DNA of 35,909 nucleotides from assembly GCA_029863525.1 (NCBI GenBank), contig JAOTVL010000024.1, positions 1-35,909 of the forward strand. The letters are read 5' to 3'. A program made the translations under genes and the position numbers. Position 1 is the first letter of the stretch; every line of letters starts with the position of its first letter. The notes under the pieces are model-generated. The model was given only the letters and a program-made list of their open reading frames with translations. It made no database searches and was not told the origin of the DNA. Shown piece by piece: positions 16,905-24,352 of the stretch. The stretch comes from Gemmatimonadota bacterium (GTDB lineage: Bacteria; Gemmatimonadota; Gemmatimonadetes; Longimicrobiales; Gaopeijiaceae).

Positions 16905-17222
16905 ATGTACGCAGTGTTTGAAACCGGTGGGAAGCAGTTCCGGGCCGAGCCCGGAGCCCGCATCCGTATTCCGTCGCTCGACGTCGAGCCCGGGCAGTCG
17001 GTGACGTTCGATCAGGTTCTGCTCGCCGGTGACGGAGAGGAGAAGATCCAGGTTGGAGCGCCCATGGTGGACGGCGCATCGGTCAAGGCCGAGGTCATCC
17101 GCCACGGTCGGGGCGACAAGTTGATCGTCTTCAAGCGGAAGCGCCGCAAGGGCTACCGCAAGAAGCAGGGTCACCGCCAGAACTTCACGGAGATCCGGGT
17201 CGAAGACGTAGCGCTCGGCTAG
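16905..17222 (+). CDS. rplU: 50S ribosomal protein L21
   Basis: The 105-residue protein begins with the standard L21 N terminus [13 protein letters not shown]. It carries the [14 protein letters not shown] segment and ends with the basic RNA-binding region [21 protein letters not shown]. It binds 23S rRNA in the large subunit. A second in-frame ATG at 16893 would add four residues (MGFH), but L21 proteins almost always start at MYA, so 16905 is chosen. No strong ribosome-binding site is visible. It is followed after 30 nt by the L27 gene, the near-universal bacterial pairing. Confidence 0.97.
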   Translation: MYAVFETGGKQFRAEPGARIRIPSLDVEPGQSVTFDQVLLAGDGEEKIQVGAPMVDGASVKAEVIRHGRGDKLIVFKRKRRKGYRKKQGHRQNFTEIRVEDVALG

Positions 17223-17252
17223 CGCACCGACCCTCTCGATAGCGAGACAGTC

Positions 17253-17507
17253 ATGGCACACAAAAAGGGTGTAGGCTCGAGCCGAAACGGCCGAGACAGC
17301 AATCCGAGCTTCCTCGGCGTGAAGAGGGCGGGCGGTCAGCCCATTCGGGCCGGCGGCATCATCGTTCGGCAGCGCGGGACGAAGTTCCATCCGGGGCGTA
17401 ACGTCGGGAAGGGCAAAGACGATACGCTGTTCGCGATGGTCGACGGGGTCGTGACGTTCGAGCGCATGCGTGCGCGCAACGTCGTTTCGGTCTACGCCGC
17501 AGAGTAG
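17253..17507 (+). CDS. rpmA: 50S ribosomal protein L27
   Basis: The 84-residue protein starts [16 protein letters not shown] and contains [17 protein letters not shown] and [11 protein letters not shown], all diagnostic of L27. The N terminus reaches the peptidyl-transferase centre. There is no cleaved N-terminal extension of the Firmicutes type. It is co-transcribed with L21. The gene obgE, which often follows, is absent here. A lytic transglycosylase comes next after a possible terminator. Confidence 0.98.
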   Translation: MAHKKGVGSSRNGRDSNPSFLGVKRAGGQPIRAGGIIVRQRGTKFHPGRNVGKGKDDTLFAMVDGVVTFERMRARNVVSVYAAE

Positions 17508-17536
17508 TTCGTTACAATTCGATGGAGTCCGGGGGC

Positions 17537-17566
17537 GTCGGCGGTTCGCCGGCTCTCGGGCTCTTT
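17537..17566 (+). terminator. Possible terminator after the L21/L27 operon
   Basis: GTCGGCG (17537-17543) and CGCCGGC (17547-17553) form a 7-bp stem (one G-U pair) with a GTT loop. A run TTTT occurs at 17563-17566, 9 nt after the stem, which is farther than in canonical intrinsic terminators. It sits 30 nt after the L27 stop, the right place for operon termination. Confidence 0.4.
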
Positions 17567-17686
17567 TGCATAGCTGCACCGTCGAGTGCAGTGGAACGCT
17601 CGGTCCACCCCCGGGGTTCTTGCTCAGAACCTCGGCCCCCCGACTGCACGTAGGGTAGGGTTGAGCGACAACGAAGGAGGTGGACG

Positions 17687-18709
17687 ATGTCTACCCCGAA
17701 CAATCGCGGGCCCAGTTGCCGTGCCGATAGATCGGACTCGCTCGTCGGGTCCTTGCGGGAGTGTCTGGTGGGGGCATCTCACCCCGGTTGGTTCAAGACG
17801 CTCTCGGCAGTCAGCCTCTTGGCGATCCTCGCCGCCTGGACCAGGGAAGAGCCGGTTCAGGGCATTGCGATGATGGACGCCATATCGGTGTCGGAAGCAC
17901 CGACCCGGACACTGCCGCTCGAATCGAATGCCCGCGTCGATCGCTGGGTGCACGCGTTCGAGACTTCACGCCGTCCGGAGTTCGAGCGACTCATGAGTCG
18001 TCGCGCGCTCTTCTCGGATATGATCCGATCGAAGCTGCGCGAACGGGACATGCCGGAGGAGTTGCTGTACATCCCGGTGATCGAGTCTGGGCTGTCACCC
18101 TTCGCGGTGTCACGTGTCGCCGCCGTCGGGCTCTGGCAGTTCATGAGCCCGACCGCGATGCAGTATGGCCTGCGTGTGGATGAGTACGTGGACGAGCGCC
18201 GCGACCCGGTGCGCGCCACCGATGCGGCTCTCGACTACCTCTCGTGGCTGCATGACCGCTTCGGTGGCTCTTGGTACCTCGCGGCGGCTGCGTTCAATGC
18301 GGGACCGGGACGGGTGGAGCGCATCGTCAATCGTCACGCCGACGGCCGAATGGAGGACGACGTCTTCTGGGAGATCCTCGAATATCTCCCACGGGAGACG
18401 CGGGAGTACGTCCCGAAGATGATTGCGGTGACCATGCTCGCTCGCGAGATCGGCGCGGGGACGTTCTACGACGCGGACCTCGAGCCGTACCGGTACGACA
18501 ACGTCTTCGTGCCCGGGAACACGACGCTCCGAAGCGTCGCCCGAGCCCTCGACATCGAGACTCGGGTCCTACGCTATTTGAATCCCCACCTGATCCGGGG
18601 CGTCACGCCCCCAGGCGAGATCTACGGGGTTCGGGTGCCGGTCGGGGCGCACACGTCGGTGGTCGAGGCGATGTCGGACAGGTCGACCGGGGTTCGCGCG
18701 GACGACTGA
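17687..18709 (+). CDS. MltD-like lytic transglycosylase with SLT domain
   Basis: The 340-residue protein has one N-terminal hydrophobic segment (about 33-51) that would anchor or export it. A GH23 SLT domain follows: YIPVIESGLSP at 128-138 with catalytic Glu133, GLWQFM at 148-153 and AFNAGPGRV at 202-210. Near residues 280-325 lies a LysM-like peptidoglycan-binding segment (TTLRSVARALDI, YLNPHL, YGVRVPVG). It cleaves the glycan strands of peptidoglycan with formation of anhydromuropeptides. The ATG at 17687 has an excellent GGAGGT just upstream. The 64-residue region before the catalytic part is unusually long and polar for a signal peptide. It converges on the symporter gene, with 41 nt between them. 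Confidence 0.92.
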   Translation: MSTPNNRGPSCRADRSDSLVGSLRECLVGASHPGWFKTLSAVSLLAILAAWTREEPVQGIAMMDAISVSEAPTRTLPLESNARVDRWVHAFETSRRPEFERLMSRRALFSDMIRSKLRERDMPEELLYIPVIESGLSPFAVSRVAAVGLWQFMSPTAMQYGLRVDEYVDERRDPVRATDAALDYLSWLHDRFGGSWYLAAAAFNAGPGRVERIVNRHADGRMEDDVFWEILEYLPRETREYVPKMIAVTMLAREIGAGTFYDADLEPYRYDNVFVPGNTTLRSVARALDIETRVLRYLNPHLIRGVTPPGEIYGVRVPVGAHTSVVEAMSDRSTGVRADD

Positions 18710-18750
18710 GACTCGTCGCGCGGCTCCATCACGCCTTTTCTGGCGGTCGG

Positions 18751-20208
18751 TCACGACAGATAGCCGGCGAGGTGCTCCTCGCTCTGGGCAGGCGTCGCGA
18801 GGCTCACGGTTACGAGCACCGGCACATGGACGAGGAGCCCGAGAATCCCCTCGTGCATGTCGAACGGCTTGAGGTCGGGGTTCTGCCAGAAGAAGAACGC
18901 CGTCGCCGCACCCGCGATCAAGCCGGCGACGACCCCGGCCGTGGTGGCCCGCCGCCAATAGAGGGCGGCGATCACGGGCGGAGCGAACTGCGAGATGATG
19001 CCATACGCGGAGGCGAGCAAGAGGACGAGCGACGAGTCCGGATCCTGAGCGAAGACGTACGCCACGGCGCCGGTGAACAGCACCAGGAGCTGCATCAGCC
19101 GTCGCTGCATCTTCTCGTCCAGGTCGACGAACTTCGCCACGCCGTCCTCGACGAAGACGGACGCCGAGGCATGCAGCAGGGCGTCGCCCGTCGACATCGA
19201 GGCGGACAATGCTCCGGCGCAGAAGAGCCCGACCACGATCGCGGGTAGCTCAGTCTCGAGGATCATGAACGGCAAGATGAAGTCCGGCGCGGGGGGTGAG
19301 CCCGCGAAAAGGACGCCGGAGAACCCGATCAGGAAGACCGGGATCAAGAACAACTGGAAGGTGGGGAACAGGATCACCGTTCGACGCATCGTGTCGTCGT
19401 CCTTCGCGGTGAACGCCTTCATGAAGAGGTGGGGCCACATCATCAGGCCGACCGCGCTCACGAGGATGAACGTGGAGAACGCGCCCCACGTCCACGGCTC
19501 GCCCGCTGCGTCGAGTCCGGGCGGCGTGAGTAGATCGGGGCGTGCGACCTGGATCTGGGTGAACATCTCTCCGATGCCCCCGTACAGCCGGTACGGAAGG
19601 TAGAGACCGAGCGTCCATGCGATCACCACCATGAAGACGCCCTGAAACGTGTTCGTCCATCCCACGGCCATCGCTCCGGCCGACAGGACGTAGACGATGA
19701 CGATCCCGTAGGCGACGAGCGAGCCGAGCCAGATCGGGACATGGCCGTCCGTGACGGCTTCGATCACGATCCCCGCGCCCCTCATCTGGAGGGTCACATA
19801 GGGGACGAACGCGACGAGACTGAGCAGCGCGATCAGGGCGGACAGTCCCTTCGACGGGAAGCGGCCGGTGATCAACTGTGCCTGCGTCACGTAGCCGTGC
19901 TTCCTACCCAGTGCCGCCACGCGAGGCCCGATCCAGTAGAACGGGGCCATGCCGATGGCGCCGTACGCCAGGATGTAGAAGGCCGCCCCTCCCCGCGAAT
20001 AGGCCCACCCCGGTCCTCCGAGGAAAGCGAACGCGCTGAAGACCGACGCCCCGGTCACGAAGTACATCACCAGGAGCCCGAAGCTCCGGTCGGCCGCGAC
20101 ATAGCCGGTGACGCTGTGCGTCGAACGTCTCCCGGCGAGGAGCCCGATGGTGAGCGTCACGCCGAGGTAGACGGAGATGATGATCGTAACGACGACCCAC
20201 TGCTCCAT
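18751..20208 (-). CDS. Sodium:solute symporter (SSS family)
   Basis: The 485-residue protein is hydrophobic throughout, with about 13 predicted membrane helices. It has the SSS hallmarks GYVAADRSFG (35-44), TGASVFSAFAFLGGPGWAY near 52-70 and, later, ALSASMSTGDALLHASASVF. It imports a solute with sodium across the inner membrane. The substrate is not readable from sequence. Partnership with a DUF3311 subunit is known for monocarboxylate-type carriers such as MctP, and the neighbouring acyl-CoA genes make a carboxylic acid plausible. The ATG overlaps the DUF3311 stop as TGATG, so the two are translationally coupled. It is the last gene of the minus-strand run. Confidence 0.92.
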   Translation of the reverse strand: MEQWVVVTIIISVYLGVTLTIGLLAGRRSTHSVTGYVAADRSFGLLVMYFVTGASVFSAFAFLGGPGWAYSRGGAAFYILAYGAIGMAPFYWIGPRVAALGRKHGYVTQAQLITGRFPSKGLSALIALLSLVAFVPYVTLQMRGAGIVIEAVTDGHVPIWLGSLVAYGIVIVYVLSAGAMAVGWTNTFQGVFMVVIAWTLGLYLPYRLYGGIGEMFTQIQVARPDLLTPPGLDAAGEPWTWGAFSTFILVSAVGLMMWPHLFMKAFTAKDDDTMRRTVILFPTFQLFLIPVFLIGFSGVLFAGSPPAPDFILPFMILETELPAIVVGLFCAGALSASMSTGDALLHASASVFVEDGVAKFVDLDEKMQRRLMQLLVLFTGAVAYVFAQDPDSSLVLLLASAYGIISQFAPPVIAALYWRRATTAGVVAGLIAGAATAFFFWQNPDLKPFDMHEGILGLLVHVPVLVTVSLATPAQSEEHLAGYLS

Positions 20209-20429
20209 CAGTCCGCCTCTCCGTCCCGGTACCGCTTTTCAACCCGGTCGACCAGGAACAGGACCACCACACTTCCCGCGATCCATGCCGCGATCCATGA
20301 CATCGCGAAGGGAAGGCCGAAGATCAGTGGCTCGACCCGAGAGAACGGCACGAGGCCCGGCCACGTCACGGCGACCGTCATCGCCACGAAGTACGCGGCC
20401 GCGAGCACCCGGGTGGTCCTCAGGCTCAT
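20208..20429 (-). CDS. DUF3311 small membrane protein, partner of the symporter
   Basis: The 73-residue protein has two hydrophobic segments (about 8-28 and 36-62) and a charged C terminus (DRVEKRYRDGEAD), the layout of DUF3311 proteins. Members of this family often lie directly upstream of SSS symporter genes and are thought to be accessory subunits, though their role is not established. Its ATG overlaps the stop of the serine hydrolase gene (TGATG), and its stop overlaps the symporter start in the same way. All three should therefore be made together. Confidence 0.8.
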   Translation of the reverse strand: MSLRTTRVLAAAYFVAMTVAVTWPGLVPFSRVEPLIFGLPFAMSWIAAWIAGSVVVLFLVDRVEKRYRDGEAD

Positions 20430-21376
20430 CAACGGCTTCCGCTCACGCGACGCTTCACGTCGAGCGGCACCCTCGTGCCGTACTCGGTGACGCCCGAGAG
20501 TCGACTGAAGTAGCTGTAGGCCAGCGCGGACACCGCCTCGATCACGGCCCCACCGTTACCCCCGTAGTTCGACATGACCACGAGGACGTACGGGCGGTCG
20601 GGCACGTCGACCAGGCCCCAGACCGTCGAGACCCCCGTGATGCCACCCGGCTTGAACGCGATCGGGACGGAGTTCGGGACCGGGGCCCGGATCGGGCCCC
20701 CTTTGAACAGCTCGAGGATCTCACGGACGCGCGCGCACGACGCCTCGCTCATCGGTAGCTCGCAGCGGGCGATCTTTTCCATGATCAACGCGGCGTCGCG
20801 TGGCGTGGAGAGGTTCTCGTTTCCTCGAGCGGATTCCTCGGGCCGGATCATCTTCCGCTGGAGGAGGGTCTGCGTCGTACCCAGCGAGCGAGACAATGCG
20901 TTGATCGCATCCATGCCCAGCTCGTCGATGAGCACGTTGGTCGCGGTATTGTCCGAGTGCACGATCATGTAGATCGCGTAGTCCTCCAACGACAGCGCCG
21001 AACCGCCGTCGGTGAGGACCTGAAGCACCCCGCTCCCCGCGGTGCGGACCTCGTCGGTCAGCTCGATCCTGCGCCCCAGCAGGCCCGGCTCGGATTCGGC
21101 ACGTCGGAAGAGCTCGAGCAGAATCGTGACCTTGATGGCACTGGCCTGGGGAAAGACCATGTGATCCTGCACCGCGAAACGGTCGCCGTTGGTCAGATCG
21201 ACCAGATGCACGCCCGCGACGCCTTCGTAATCGTCCACGACGGCCATGAGGTCGGTCTGGAGCTTTTCCCTCAGGATCTCCAGGTGCTCGGCTTGGGCGC
21301 GGGCTGGCCCGGGACCGAAGGCGGTCAACGCAAGGCACGCAACGAGGACGGTCGGGTCGAACTTTCGACGGCTCAT
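20429..21376 (-). CDS. Secreted serine hydrolase, class A beta-lactamase-like fold
   Basis: The 315-residue protein has a signal peptide (residues 1-28, ARA-Q cleavage) and the penicilloyl-serine motifs: SAIK at 79-82 (SxxK), SDN at 141-143 and KPG at 242-244 in place of KTG. The overall order and length match class A beta-lactamase-like proteins. The omega-loop ExxLN motif that supplies the deacylating Glu of true class A enzymes is not recognisable (RPEESARGNENLSTP occurs there). I therefore call it a serine hydrolase, possibly a peptidase or esterase, rather than a resistance enzyme. GGAGAG precedes the ATG. It is coupled to DUF3311 and the symporter, so it may release a transported product in the periplasm. 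That role is inference. Confidence 0.83.
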   Translation of the reverse strand: MSRRKFDPTVLVACLALTAFGPGPARAQAEHLEILREKLQTDLMAVVDDYEGVAGVHLVDLTNGDRFAVQDHMVFPQASAIKVTILLELFRRAESEPGLLGRRIELTDEVRTAGSGVLQVLTDGGSALSLEDYAIYMIVHSDNTATNVLIDELGMDAINALSRSLGTTQTLLQRKMIRPEESARGNENLSTPRDAALIMEKIARCELPMSEASCARVREILELFKGGPIRAPVPNSVPIAFKPGGITGVSTVWGLVDVPDRPYVLVVMSNYGGNGGAVIEAVSALAYSYFSRLSGVTEYGTRVPLDVKRRVSGSR

Positions 21377-21450
21377 CCGGCTCTCCGGGGTCAGGGGACG
21401 AAGGCCATCGTAGTGCCATGCAGGGTGCTTCGCACGGCCTCCGGGGCGGA

Positions 21451-22233
21451 TCAGCGCCCCTTGAAGTCGGGCTTCCGCTTCTCCACGAACGCGCGCACGC
21501 CTTCCTGGCCGTCCTCGGACGCGAACGCGTCGAGGAAGCGCTCCTTTTCGTACTCGATTCCCTCGGCGAGCGGCAGCTCGTACGCCGCCCGAATCGCGTC
21601 CTTGGCCAGCCTCAGCGACACGGGACTCCAGCGGACCATCCGCCCCGCGAGCTCGAGGGCCCGGTCGAGGTGCTCACCCTCGTCGACCAAGACGTCCACG
21701 AGCCCGATCCGATACGCCTCGTCGGCTTCGACGAAGTCCCCGGTCAGGCTGATGATCGAGGCCCACCCCCGGCCGACCAGCCTCGCGAGGCGTTGCGTGC
21801 CCCCTCCGCCCGGAATGAGCCCGATGCGGATCTCTGCCTGGCTGATCCGGGTCGTACGGTCCGCTACGCGGACATCGCACGCCAGCGCGAGCTCCGAACC
21901 GCCTCCGATGCAGAAGCCGTGAAGCGCGGCGATGACGGGCTTGGGGAAGTCGGCGACGGTTTCGTAGATTCGCCGCTCACGATAGACGGCGCGCTGTTCG
22001 TCCGGCGTGCGCGTGTGGAACTCCGTGATGTCGGCTCCCGCGACGAAGGCCTTCTCTCCCGCGCCATGGATGACGACGGCACGAACGTGGTCGTCTCCGG
22101 CCAGCTCGTCGAACGCCTCGCGCAGGATTCGGCGGACCTCGCCGTTCAGCGCGTTGAGCTTCTCGGGTCGGTTGAGCGTGAGGACCGCGATGTGGTCCTC
22201 GCGTCGCTCCACCAGGACGGGCGTGTCGGACAT
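21451..22233 (-). CDS. Enoyl-CoA hydratase (crotonase), both catalytic Glu present
   Basis: The 260-residue crotonase-fold protein has LNRPEKLNALNG (20-31), the oxyanion-hole segments VAGADI (64-69) and GGGSE (110-114), and QAEIRIGLIPGGGGTQRL (132-149). Glu114 and Glu134 match Glu144 and Glu164 of rat mitochondrial enoyl-CoA hydratase, and the C terminus FVEKRKPDF is also typical. It should hydrate short-chain trans-2-enoyl-CoA, such as crotonyl-CoA, to the L-3-hydroxy form. GGGAG lies 6 nt before the ATG on the coding strand. It lies 65 nt downstream of the 3-hydroxyacyl-CoA dehydrogenase gene, the next enzyme of the pathway. Confidence 0.93.
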   Translation of the reverse strand: MSDTPVLVERREDHIAVLTLNRPEKLNALNGEVRRILREAFDELAGDDHVRAVVIHGAGEKAFVAGADITEFHTRTPDEQRAVYRERRIYETVADFPKPVIAALHGFCIGGGSELALACDVRVADRTTRISQAEIRIGLIPGGGGTQRLARLVGRGWASIISLTGDFVEADEAYRIGLVDVLVDEGEHLDRALELAGRMVRWSPVSLRLAKDAIRAAYELPLAEGIEYEKERFLDAFASEDGQEGVRAFVEKRKPDFKGR

Positions 22234-22298
22234 TCGCTACTCCCTGGGTGTGCGGTCTGATCGCCGGCCCCTCACTCCCCGGCCCGGGACGGGGTTGT

Positions 22299-23153
22299 TC
22301 ACCATGCGTAGAAGCCGCCGCCGCTCTTCTTCCCGAGCTTGCCCTCCGCGACCATCCTGCGCAGTAGAGCCGGGGGCTCGAACGCGTCGGATCCGAGCCG
22401 CTCGTGCAGGTACTCGGCGATGCCCAGGCGGACATCGAGACCCACCAGATCGGTGAGCCTCAGAGGCCCCATGGGGTGGCGATATCCGAGCTCCATCGCC
22501 TTGTCGATGTCCTCCGCGCTTGCCACCTCCTGCTCGACCATCCGGATGGCCTCCATGCCCAAGACGATACCGAGCCGCGAGGAGGCGAAGCCCGGCGCGT
22601 CCTTGACGACGATGGGCTCCTTGTCGAGCCGCCGGGCGAAGTCGACCGCGGCGTCCCGAGTGGCGTCGGACGTCTCGGGGCCCCACACGACCTCGACGAG
22701 CTTCATGATGTGCACCGGATTGAAGAAGTGCATGCCGACGAAGCGGGACGGATCTCGAACGACCGAAGCGATTTGTCCGATCGACAGCGAGGAGGTGTTC
22801 GTCGCGAGGATCGCTTCCTCAGGCGCCGCGACGTCGACTTCGGAGAAGATCGACTCCTTGAGCTGTATCGACTCGGGGGCGGCCTCCACCACGAGGTCGA
22901 CGCCGTCGACCGCCTCCGCGATCGATGTCGTCGTCGAGAGGTTGGCCATGATCGCGTCGCGCTCGTCCGCGGTGACCTTCCCTCGTTCGATGCCTTTGTC
23001 GAGGTTGGCGCGCACCCGCGCGAGTCCGGCCGCGACGGCGCCTTCGTCGATGTCGTAGAGTCGCACCGCGCACCCGGCGGCGGCGCTCACCTGTGCGATG
23101 CCGTGTCCCATCGTGCCGGCCCCGAGCACCGCGACCGTATCGATCGTGCTCAT
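22299..23153 (-). CDS. 3-hydroxyacyl-CoA dehydrogenase (3-hydroxybutyryl-CoA type)
   Basis: The 284-residue protein has an N-terminal NAD-binding Rossmann fold with GAGTMG at 11-16 and an acidic Asp34/Asp36 that prefers NAD. The catalytic residues are Ser121 or Ser122 (NTSSLS), His142 (MHFFNPVH) and Glu154 (KLVE). The GFIVNR loop that carries the active-site Asn of human HADH reads GFASSR here, with Ser192 at the Asn position. I recall this form from actinobacterial relatives, so it may mark a subfamily. The enzyme oxidises 3-hydroxyacyl-CoA to the 3-keto form. The ATG overlaps the thiolase stop (ATGA). The gene is full length for single-domain, Hbd/PaaH-type enzymes. Confidence 0.92.
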   Translation of the reverse strand: MSTIDTVAVLGAGTMGHGIAQVSAAAGCAVRLYDIDEGAVAAGLARVRANLDKGIERGKVTADERDAIMANLSTTTSIAEAVDGVDLVVEAAPESIQLKESIFSEVDVAAPEEAILATNTSSLSIGQIASVVRDPSRFVGMHFFNPVHIMKLVEVVWGPETSDATRDAAVDFARRLDKEPIVVKDAPGFASSRLGIVLGMEAIRMVEQEVASAEDIDKAMELGYRHPMGPLRLTDLVGLDVRLGIAEYLHERLGSDAFEPPALLRRMVAEGKLGKKSGGGFYAW

Positions 23154-24352
23154 GCTCGCTCCACGAGGCTGGCGATGCCTTGGCCGACCCCGATGCACAT
23201 CGTGGCCAACCCCCGGCGTGCGTCCTGGCGCCTCATCGCGTGGAGGAGCGTGACCAGGATTCGCGCCCCCGAGCAACCGACCGGATGGCCGAGCGCGATC
23301 GCTCCCCCGTTCACGTTCACACGCTCGGGATCGAGGCCGAGCTCCGCGATGCAAGGCAGGGCCTGGGCCGCGAAGGCTTCGTTGAGCTCCACGAGGTCGA
23401 GATCGCTTACGCTCCACCCGTAGCGGTCGAGCGCCCCTCGGGTCGCGGGCACCGGTCCGATTCCCATGCGATGGGGCTCCACACCGGCGACGGCACCGCC
23501 CACGATGCGTGCCATGGGCGCGAGTCCGTGAGCGCGGCCGTAATCCGCCGACACGACCAGGAGCGCAGCCGAGCCGTCGTTGATGCCCGACGAATTCCCC
23601 GCCGTCACGGTACCGTCTCTCTTGAAGACTGGCCGCAGACGGGCGAGTGACTCCGCGGTGGTGTCGGATCGGGGGTGCTCGTCGGTGTCGACCACGATCG
23701 GCTCACCTTTTCGGCGAGGCACTGAAACGGGAACGATCTCGTCGTCGAACCGCCCCGCGGCGATGGCGCGCTCAGCGCGCTGTTGGCTTTCGGCCGCGAA
23801 CGCGTCCTGCGCGCCGCGCGAGACGCCGAACTCCTCGGCGACGACCTCGGCCGTTTCTCCGAGTCCGATCGTCCACTCCGGGGTGAACGCCGGATTGGGG
23901 AATCGCCAACCCAGCACTGTATCCGCGGTTTCGGGATGGCCGCGCTGATAGCCGACGGACGGCTTGAGCATGACGTAGGGAGCACGGCTCATGCTCTCGA
24001 CGCCACCCACGACGAACGCGTCGCCCTCACCGGCGGCGATCGCCTGGTTGGCGGAGAGGACCGCCTGCATTCCCGACCCGCATAGGCGATTCACCGTCTG
24101 ACCCGGCACGGTCACTGGCAGCTCGGCGCGTAACAGCGCCATACGCGCCACGTTGCGGTTGTCCTCCCCCGCCTGATTCGTGCATCCGAAGATCACGTCG
24201 TCGACGGAGTCCGGCGCGATACCCGTCCGTTCGAGCAGCGCGCGAATCGTCACGGCCGCGAGGTCGTCGGGCCGGATCGACGCGAGAGCCCCTCCGTGTC
24301 GGCCGATCGGTGTGCGGACCGCGTCGATGATCCACGCCTCTCGCTCAGCCAT
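23150..24352 (-). CDS. Thiolase, beta-ketoadipyl-CoA (PcaF/PaaJ)-like acetyl-CoA C-acyltransferase
   Basis: The 400-residue protein has the nucleophile Cys91 in [19 protein letters not shown] with the catalytic His near the C terminus, and CIGVGQG carrying the second Cys. The block [18 protein letters not shown] (55-72) is a signature of beta-ketoadipyl-CoA and 3-oxoadipyl-CoA thiolases (PcaF, PaaJ), although general acetyl-CoA acetyltransferases in some phyla share it. It cleaves a 3-ketoacyl-CoA with CoA to give acetyl-CoA. ATG 24352 overlaps the aldehyde dehydrogenase end by 8 nt, and its stop overlaps the next start. Whether it works on acetoacetyl-CoA or a dicarboxylic substrate is not settled. 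No other aromatic ring-degradation gene lies in the window. Confidence 0.9.
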   Translation of the reverse strand: MAEREAWIIDAVRTPIGRHGGALASIRPDDLAAVTIRALLERTGIAPDSVDDVIFGCTNQAGEDNRNVARMALLRAELPVTVPGQTVNRLCGSGMQAVLSANQAIAAGEGDAFVVGGVESMSRAPYVMLKPSVGYQRGHPETADTVLGWRFPNPAFTPEWTIGLGETAEVVAEEFGVSRGAQDAFAAESQQRAERAIAAGRFDDEIVPVSVPRRKGEPIVVDTDEHPRSDTTAESLARLRPVFKRDGTVTAGNSSGINDGSAALLVVSADYGRAHGLAPMARIVGGAVAGVEPHRMGIGPVPATRGALDRYGWSVSDLDLVELNEAFAAQALPCIAELGLDPERVNVNGGAIALGHPVGCSGARILVTLLHAMRRQDARRGLATMCIGVGQGIASLVERA

